A DNA stretch of 64,000 nt from Agapanthus africanus (lineage: Eukaryota; Streptophyta; Magnoliopsida; Asparagales; Amaryllidaceae). Both the position numbers and the translations under genes were made by a program. This document shows, piece by piece, positions 56,910 through 64,000 of the stretch (position 1 is its first letter; every line of letters starts with the position of its first letter). Below the pieces are notes generated by a model. The model saw nothing but the letters and a program-made list of their open reading frames with translations, was not told the origin of the DNA and searched no databases. The stretch covers positions 207,581,632-207,645,631 of the forward strand of contig JASDDO010000006.1 in assembly GCA_030015575.1 (NCBI GenBank). The letters run 5' to 3'.

Positions 56910-59217
56910 TGTTGGAGATAGTGCCCTCAGAGTCAATTATTGGATCACAGGCACGTGATTGCAATGATTGAGGGAGGACCTATCCCGGTAGGACAGTCTT
57001 ACTCGAGATGATAGTATGCTATCTGGTTTACCTTTATCATCGTGTACTGCTTTAGGTGACCTGACATGTCGCTATTGCACGTTGATAGAGCCCCTAGGAT
57101 TCTTGCTTGACTGCCAGCAGTATGAGGGCGATCATATAAGTGAGAGATGGAGTCTATAAGCACATCCTTAAAAGGTCCCTAGTCGTAGGAGTTTCGAGAC
57201 AGGGCATCGATACTCCAGAGTAGACTAGTGTATACAGTCGAGACCCCGTCGAGGGGCGGTGGCCGGTCTCACAAGCCACTGGTGTCAGTTGGATCACCTA
57301 AGATGTATACAGGTGCTCATTGGGTTATGAGTACACCGGACAGGACTCGCCGGGAACATGCTAGTTGGTCTTATACCTGATGTCAGATAGCAGTTCCCAG
57401 GTGACATGTGTACAGGTTAGTTCATCGACCTGGAGATCGTCATTTGTCTCGTGTGAGTTCCCACTGTTCTTTGATTACTACCCTACCACGGCTCAAAGGA
57501 GTCGTGCAAACAGGTTTTAGTTGGGTACAGTCCCGAGCCACATGGAGGCAGTGAGCGGATCTTCAGGGGTTCGTCTCTCCCGGTATTGGGGGTGAGGTCG
57601 CGCTGTGTCTAGGAGAGCCATTACACGAAGTCCTTGGCCAAGGCAGGAGATTTACTGGTAGGTATTCCAGTAGTATCTCAGGGTGTTCTAGGCTACACTC
57701 CGACACGACTTGTACCGCTTTTGGGGGTCTGACTTTTACCAACCCCCTAGGCCCGACATGCGATGCTCATAGACGAACGGACCGGACTGTACGGATATTG
57801 TCACTGACAGGCTCAGTAGGGTGTCAGGATGAGTTCGCTCATCGACGTCCCTTTTAGTCAATAGCCGGTGGCCCGTTACGTATTGGCTTATACCTCTGAC
57901 GTGCTAGTGGTTAAATCCACAGCCATAGTATTGACGAGTCTTTAGAGTCCACCACACTTTCAGTTACTCAGGCTTTCGGGCGAAACGCTGTAGAGGCCGT
58001 ATGGAGATATGGCAGGGTCCGATCAGATACGTGCGGTATTGCACGGATCAGGATCGGACGGTTAGTACTAGTGGCCGTATGGTTATATGGCAGGGTTCGA
58101 TCAGATACGTACGGTATTGTACGGATCAGGATCGGACGGATATTACTAGCCGGCTTTGGTTTAAGCCGGATCCTAGTATAGTACAGTGTAGATTTTGTCT
58201 CATTGCATTTGTATCCGGATGGAATACAGATGCGGGTGTGTATGCACAGTATCGGGGTTTTCCTGTAATTTATTACGGGACCAGTTTTCTGGAGTTGCCA
58301 GTTTGCATTCCGTTCCGTCCGGTTTTCTTTTATTCCTTCTCGGCCGGACTTTTCGTTGGAGGGGGGTTAATTGCAAGTTTGCAATTAACTTTGTTGTGAG
58401 GGGCTTTCTTGCAAATGTATTCATTTTGATAGGATAAGCCTCTTTCATCCATGATGGTGCATTAATTGAGATTTGATAGGATATGGGTTTGATGTGATTT
58501 TGTGAGGGTTAGTTTGGTTTAAATTCTTTTTCCCACCCATGAAATGTATGGGGCCGGCCACTGTTATTTTGGGTAAGGGGTGGGGTTTAATTATTTTGTG
58601 TGAAGAAATTTCCTTCATGTATTTTGGTGGACCCCCCTCCTTTGTGAGTGTGCTGTGAGGTGCTTATTTGATTTGAGCATGGTTTTGATTAATTGACTAC
58701 ACCTATATACTTCACACACAAAATGGTTTCCAGGGAGCACCATTTTTGTTTTGGCCGAGCTAAATTCCTGGCATGCTCCTTTTTCTCCCTCTTGCATCCA
58801 TGAAATTCTAGTGCAAAATTTCTCCAAAAATGGCAACCTCATAACCCCAAAAGAGACAAGCTTCTACACTATATCTATAGCAAACCTTGGAAGCGTCGGC
58901 TAGCCAACTTCGCGCCCGAGTTGCCTCGGTCAAGAGGTGGGAGCCCGTAAAAGATTTTGGCCATGCGGTGCCCGTTTCGACGAGGAGGTGACAGACGAAG
59001 TATCCGCGGGAGATCGGAGTGGAGACGAAGACCGGAGGACTCGGATCACTCGGTATATCTCTTCCCCTTCTTGTACTTTGCTAGATCTAGTTTAATGGCA
59101 CGATCCGGGGTTTAGTGCGCGGTGGTGCCGGTTTGCTAAGTCCGCAAAATTAAAGTTTATCACCGCTTCCGCATTTGGCCGTCGGGTTGACGGCCGGGGC
59201 GCCGCCATGCACTTACA
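56910..59217 (+). repeat. 5' LTR of E3
   Basis: 2,308 bp, TGTTGGAGATAGTGCCC to CATGCACTTACA. Very similar to the E2 LTR up to about 58320 and after about 58890, but different in between (about 58340-58860), where it has its own TTAATTGCAAGTTTGCAATTAA inverted repeat and other sequence. Confidence 0.9.
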
Positions 59218-59218
59218 G

Positions 59219-59230
59219 TGGTATCAGAGC
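59219..59230 (+). promoter_or_regulatory. Primer-binding site of E3
   Basis: TGGTATCAGAGC, initiator tRNA-Met type. Its presence after the LTR at 56910-59217 shows this LTR is a 5' LTR and not the 3' LTR of E2. Confidence 0.95.
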
Positions 59231-59436
59231 CTCACCATTAACTTCGTCTAGTTTCGTTTGATGTGTTTTTTCAGTTCCGATCGACTAAAATTCCAAAAAC
59301 CCAATTTTAGTTCACGACAGTTTTCTGTTGAAATTTTTTGGTCTCCAAAAAATTTTTCAGGTTGTATAAAATTGATGTACTGGAGATTATAAGACTACTG
59401 GGAAAATTCGACACATTCAGTCGACCACGAGAGCGC

Positions 59437-59473
59437 GGAACCACGGCCAAACCCCCCCTTGGGCCGCGGTTCC
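59437..59473 (+). ncRNA. Near-primer hairpin in the leader of E3
   Basis: Arms 59437-59448 and 59462-59473, 12 bp with one mismatch, loop rich in C. Nearly the same as E2. Confidence 0.8.
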
Positions 59474-61010
59474 GCCGCACATTGGGGACGTCACTATATC
59501 ATTTTTTTCCAGTGGGCTTCTAGGCTAATTTTAGGGGTTTTGGAATATTAAACTTGGGCCCAGTATTTCTGTGAGTGCTACAGTATTGCTTGGGGGCCCA
59601 CTTGTTAATTTTTGATCGATCGGATATTTTAAACACATTTTCACAGTATTTACATTATATCTGCGACCGTGAATGTCACTTGATCGGTAAATCCAGTCTA
59701 ACTGCTATAGCCCGGTTAGACGGATTTGCGAACGTGACTTTCACGTTGATGTTCTGTGTTTATGCTGTGATGTTGCGGATTGGTCGTGGAGGATAGCCTG
59801 GATGCAATGCTAGTACAGTTTCTGTTGTATTATGTACATTTGATATTGCGGGGCGAGCGTCCGACATGTGGACTGCCGTCATTGCCTGATTGTATTATTC
59901 TTTTGGGGCACGACCTGGTTGCGGTCGATGTACCCGTTGTATGTATATTTTACTTTCTGTACTAGGATTACCCCGCGGAGGGGTGCACGGATAGCCGGGT
60001 TCTGGAGGGCAACAAGCCCGCATCTCATGGCATTGGGACGGAGGGGGCTTCACTCTAGGATTGGCGGGCTATTCGCCGCACTCGTAGGGGGTACAGGTTG
60101 ACTCAGGAGGGGTGCCCAAGTTACCGGATTCCGTGAAGTACTGGGTGGTCCATTCACGGCGCTGAAGGGGGTTGCCTCGCTTCAGGTTTTGGCGGGTAAC
60201 TTGCCGCGCCCGTAGGGGTCTAGGATTTCATTGCACAGGCTATCCACACGACCAGGGGAACGTCGGTTTTCAGCAGTGGCTCTGTGAAACCCGGGGATCC
60301 CAGATATCTGTATTGTTCTGTGATGCTGTACATTTCTGTGATGTTGCATTTTATCACGCCTTGAGCGAATATAATATATTGGTATATATATTAGTAGATG
60401 TTGTATATGTTTTACATCCGTGCTAGTCCAGTCCCCGCTCTGTCGTTAGTTAGCTAACCTAACGGGTAATAACGGGACCCAGTGGTGAATGCGGATGGCA
60501 TATACGTACATCAGTATATTTTCGTTCTTTGTGGTGTGATCAATTGATGGGACTGCGTTGATTCGGATCAATGCAAGTTAAAACAAACCTATTCTGATGT
60601 TGTTGGAACACTTTTCAAAAAGCTGTTATTGCAAGGGCGTTCTTTTTGTTTTGCATCGTGGTATTCATTTGGAATATCCTGCTCCTCAGTCGACGAGGCA
60701 AGGGCCGAGATTCCTTCACCGGGAGTGACCCCTTGGACAGAAATTTGCGTCAGGGCATTAACTTCACTATAGCCGATTACTTTTGCTTTGCATCGTGGTA
60801 TTCATTTGGAATATCCTGCACCCCATTCTACGGGGAAAGAACCGAGATCCCTTCACCGGGAGTGACCTCTTTAGTAAAGGTTTTCGTCACTATATTTTCT
60901 AAAAAGCTATCCGTTCCTTCAACGATATCAAGTTCATTACGTTAAAGGTTTTCGCCAGAAACCATTCGTAGCCCTCCGTCGTTTCAGACGGGTAGCACGT
61001 AGTATTCATG

Positions 61011-61220
61011 CTATGTTTGTTGACCTTCGTCAAGGCATAGTGCATGGTAGCTGCTTGTTGCCTTTCTGTTGCATAGATAGATGTGTTGGTTTGGGACAGT
61101 CGTATAGCCTTGTTGACCTTCGTCAAGGGCTTGTACCGGTGGGTTCAAATTAACCTGGACAATGACGGGTGGAACTTGACATGTGACTTATGATTTGTTG
61201 ACCTTCGTCAAGGTCATAAG
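61011..61220 (+). ncRNA. Triple hairpin array in the leader of E3
   Basis: Hairpin 1 at 61011-61040 (CTATG/CATAG), hairpin 2 at 61102-61136 (GTATA/TGTAC plus GCC/GGC), hairpin 3 at 61187-61220 (CTTATGA/TCATAAG). All three apices are identical: inner arms TTGAC/GTCAA and loop CTTC, then GG. This is the cleanest array in the window. Confidence 0.75.
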
Positions 61221-61520
61221 AGCATGGGGCAGAAATCACATCGGGAGTTTCAAAAGTACTGAAACTTGCCAGATATGCGCATACCTTCTGGAGTGTGATA
61301 CCGTGAGCGGATTCCGTCACGTTGTCATGCGATGATAGTTGGATCCCGATTCCCACTGATGAGTTGGTTTACTCCTCGGGTGACCCCGACTAATTCTTCT
61401 TTCAGGTTTGGAGGAGAATTTGAGGTACAGTGGGAGGTTTCCAGATTAGATAAATTGGTAACCATTCTGATCTAGGATAGAGTGCACGCTGAGTGTTTTT
61501 TTTCTCTCTCTCTGGCAGCG

Positions 61521-62479
61521 ACCATTGACCCGACCCTAAGACTATGACTCAGTGACCAAGTTGACCGAACCTTCTTAACACTGGCTTTTGGATTGTCAGA
61601 GTTGCAGACCTTATTGCCACTCCTACTTTTACCCTTTTCTCCAGGACACCCCGTATTACTGCGAACGTCCACTTCCATTGGACAAAACCATCGTATGGTT
61701 AGATACGAACTCGAAGGAATTCGAGGATGGTTTCTGGTTCTGGAGAAAACGAATAGGTTTATTCAGTTGTCTTTTCTTTTCACCTTCTCTCAGGTTGCGA
61801 GTACTCCTTGGTTTAGGAGTAGTACACCTATTACGCAAATTGGATAGTCTTCTTCCAAACCATGGCTGGTGCCGACCGGTAGGGAATGAAGAAAACCAGT
61901 TAGCCTAAACGGTGTACAGAAGGTATTAAGTTCAGACAAAGAAAGGGATTAGTAAGAGGGCAAAGTAAATTGCGACTGATATTCACGACCAAACCAAGTA
62001 TTTCTTCTCCAATCCTAAATCACCTTTGTATTTCTCCAGGACACTCCGTATCACTACGAAGATCCACAGTTTATTGGATACTCCATCGTATGGTTATATA
62101 CGAACTCGAAAGGAACTTGTTCCAGTTCGGGGATGGATTCTGGTCCAGGAGAAATAGGAATAAGGTTTATTCGGTTGTCTTTTATCTTCACCTTCTCTCG
62201 CATTGCAAGTGCTCCTAGGATTAGGACAGTACACCCATTATGCTTATTGGATAGTCTTCTTCCAAACCATAGGCTGGTGCCGAACGGTAGGGAAGGAAGA
62301 AAACCATTTGGCCTAAGGGGTGTGCAGAAGGTAATGACTAAAGACATATAAAGGGATTTGGAGAGGTGGCAAAGAATTATACGGTTATAGTTGTGAATCT
62401 GGATAATGGTAGAGGCATTATTACGAATACCAGGATACCCCATTGAAACATTTCAATGTTTCAGTTCAACTGTGTACTG
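61521..62479 (+). other. E3 region replacing gag, duplicated block
   Basis: Two copies of the block seen in E2 (centred near 61650-61900 and 62045-62300). Open frames of about 60-130 codons on both strands are not shared with E1 or E2 and are unlikely to be genes. Confidence 0.6.
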
Positions 62480-64000
62480 TTAAAAGAAAACTGATTTCCC
62501 GATTGGACACTTACTCCAGGGTATGTATTTACCAAGTTTGATTCTCACATCTGTATGGTTTTACAGATGATGAGTGGGAGTAAGTTATTGGGAATTAGGT
62601 GACCATCCTCATTATATCGGGATTCGTTGTAATCGGTGATATTTGAGGAGATCACCTGGGCTGTTTGCCGGTCGGCAAATATTTGGTTTTGAATATCCGC
62701 TGTTGTGCACCAATTTCAAATTGATATATCTGTACGTCTATTTTCATAGAGTGAGATATACCTTTTGATATTATGTCGATGACATTTACCTATATCGGTG
62801 GCTGGTTAGGTAAGGAGCATTAAACAGCGGTGTAATTCTTCTTAACCATAAGTACAGTTTTCAACCTACGACACACAGTGAAAGAGTTGTCAGACTCAGC
62901 TGACTTATACAGAGTATTGTATGTTGTCCAGTGTCCATTAGGACAGAGGGGTTGGTCCTCATACTATATTCTGTTTACTTTTAACTTCTCTAGTTCTTAG
63001 ACATGTGTTTCGTAGAAACACAGGGTCTAAGTTTTGAGGAGTTATAGGTATTTGAATAGAGTAGAGAACCAGGTGTAGCAAGTATCAGGATTCTTCAAAG
63101 TGATCGAAGATGTAGATACTTGTGTATGGTATTCAGTTGATAGTAATGATAAAGAGAAATTGCTTCTCTTTCAGGTTACTCATAATTGGAAGCATTCCTA
63201 AGTTGATTAACGCTGATCGGCCTCCTTCTATTTAGTTGACATGCACCGGAGACAGCTGCATGATTTGAATCTGGTTCAATTAAATCAGTGCCTCTGGTTC
63301 TATATTGGATATAGTACAGTTCATATCTTAACATTGTTAAGGTACGGGGAGTTGTCCGGCTTATGATTAAAACCAGACTCTGGATAACTCAAGGCACGTT
63401 TCTGTAATGGCTGTTTGTGGGTTGACCCAGGCTATGACGAGGGTTGACTTTCTACCATAAGAAAGATCAATAGTGATATTGTTCTTGACTCGCCACAGTT
63501 TTAATAAAAATGGAATTTTTTTTCAGAAAACAGTAGTGGGAGTATGGTAGAGCTGGAAGTGATTCCAGAACCACAAACGATTACTGAAGATTTGATAAGG
63601 AACCTAAAGATTCAATCTGGATTGACATTCCATTGTCCACTCCGCAGATAAGGTGGGTAACTTCAGGCACCCGAGAGGTGCTCCGGTAGCCTCAAGGACG
63701 GTGACAGGGAAGTTATTGTCTACCCACACTTGCCATTGCTGTTGTTCCAGGCTGCGAGACCCGGCAGGAGGATGAGTATAGCGTCGTTCTGAACTAGCTT
63801 TAGAAGTGCACGTCTATATGACTCTAGCAGAGGGTTGTCGTAATCAGTGGGAGCAGCGGAAGCATTGGTGGACAGATAGCTTATGTCTACTTATAGACTA
63901 AAGCAGATATAGCGGAGATAGATCATCTATTTCTGACGTGACAGTCATAGGTTTGACTTCATCAGAATAGGGGATGGATCTGTTGAGAAGGTAGTAGGGT
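62480..64000 (+). pseudogene. E3 fossil pol, truncated by the window end
   Basis: Protease-like part near 62480-62570, gag-pre-integrase part at 62661-62852, integrase near 62940-63080, linker near 63530-63620, RT from about 63780. It shares most lesions with E2 and many with E1. The window ends just before the YVDD neighbourhood. Confidence 0.75.

Larger units (their letters stand above)
59231..61520 (+). other. 5' leader of E3
   Basis: Near-primer hairpin at 59437-59473 (GGAACCACGGCC with GGCCGCGGTTCC), CGTTAG stem at 60444-60464, two CACCGGGAGTGACC blocks (near 60645-60735 and 60780-60875), triple hairpins at 61011-61220, then the CT run and GGCAGCGACCATTGACC without a gag ATG. Confidence 0.8.
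49401..64000 (+). mobile_element. Element E2: non-autonomous copia-type element, interrupted by E3
   Basis: 5' LTR 49401-51606, primer site, leader and fossil pol to 56909, where E3 begins. The remaining RNase H part, polypurine tract and 3' LTR should lie beyond 64000. Flanking bases before it are AATGG. Same family as E1 in leader and pol, but LTRs are a different subfamily. Confidence 0.8.
56910..64000 (+). mobile_element. Element E3: non-autonomous copia-type element, runs off the window
   Basis: 5' LTR 56910-59217, primer site 59219, leader to about 61520, gag-replacement region, then fossil pol to the window end within RT. It is inserted in the RNase H fossil of E2 after CAGGC (56905-56909). 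It is the innermost and so youngest insertion at this end of the stack. Confidence 0.8.

Noticed and set aside
49401-59217. E2 as one complete element with LTRs 49401-51606 and 56910-59217
   Set aside because: The second LTR is followed by a primer site and leader, lacks a polypurine tract before it, differs in its core, and no TSD pair AATGG is found after it (GTGGT follows).

Overview
This is plant nuclear DNA from the repeat-rich part of what looks like a large flowering-plant genome. I could not recognise an ordinary host gene. About 97% of the window is a stack of nested LTR retrotransposons. The lineage signs are LTRs opening TGTTGGATATGTATGCCCTAGAGG with an initiator-tRNA-Met primer site (Ty1/copia, Angela/BARE-like), a 4.36-kb TGTAAC...TGACA solo LTR (Ty3/gypsy, Tekay/Del-like), and a Ty3/gypsy element with a tRNA-Asp primer site (Athila-like).

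Nesting, read from LTR ends and 5-bp target-site duplications (TSDs). Element A (copia, +, 1636-2642 and 7006-11308) is the oldest host. Its pol is split by the solo LTR (2643-7000, TSD CATGT), and its 3' LTR is broken by element C. Element C (copia, +, 11309 to 48791 with gaps) was hit in its 5' LTR by element B (minus strand, 12194-22554, TSD AGGGC), in its RNase H region by element F (29468-36654, TSD AGAGT), in its 3' LTR by element E1 (37702-47161, TSD AAAGG), and by an inverted related LTR, G (48792-49400). Element E2 (from 49401) sits in G. Element E3 (from 56910) sits in E2 and runs off the right edge.

No element looks fully autonomous. B is closest: all gag, protease, integrase, RT and RNase H motifs are present, but one -1 frameshift separates IN from RT. 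A is riddled with stops. C has lost nearly all of gag. F has no pol, only one long acidic ORF with one stop. E1, E2 and E3 share the same badly decayed pol, so the family appears to have multiplied as a pol-dead parasite using proteins from relatives such as B.

The most unusual signal is in the non-coding leaders. B, C, E1, E2 and E3 each carry three evenly spaced hairpins upstream of the gag start position. Each has a distinct outer stem, with compensatory changes between elements, and a shared inner stem TTGRC/GYYAA. The inner loop is largely the same in all three copies of one element but differs between elements. A second GC-rich hairpin near the primer site occurs in all of these leaders, and a close sequence match lies in the LTR of the unrelated gypsy element F. 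Together these suggest a leader RNA-recognition system, perhaps for packaging, shared by autonomous and parasitic elements.
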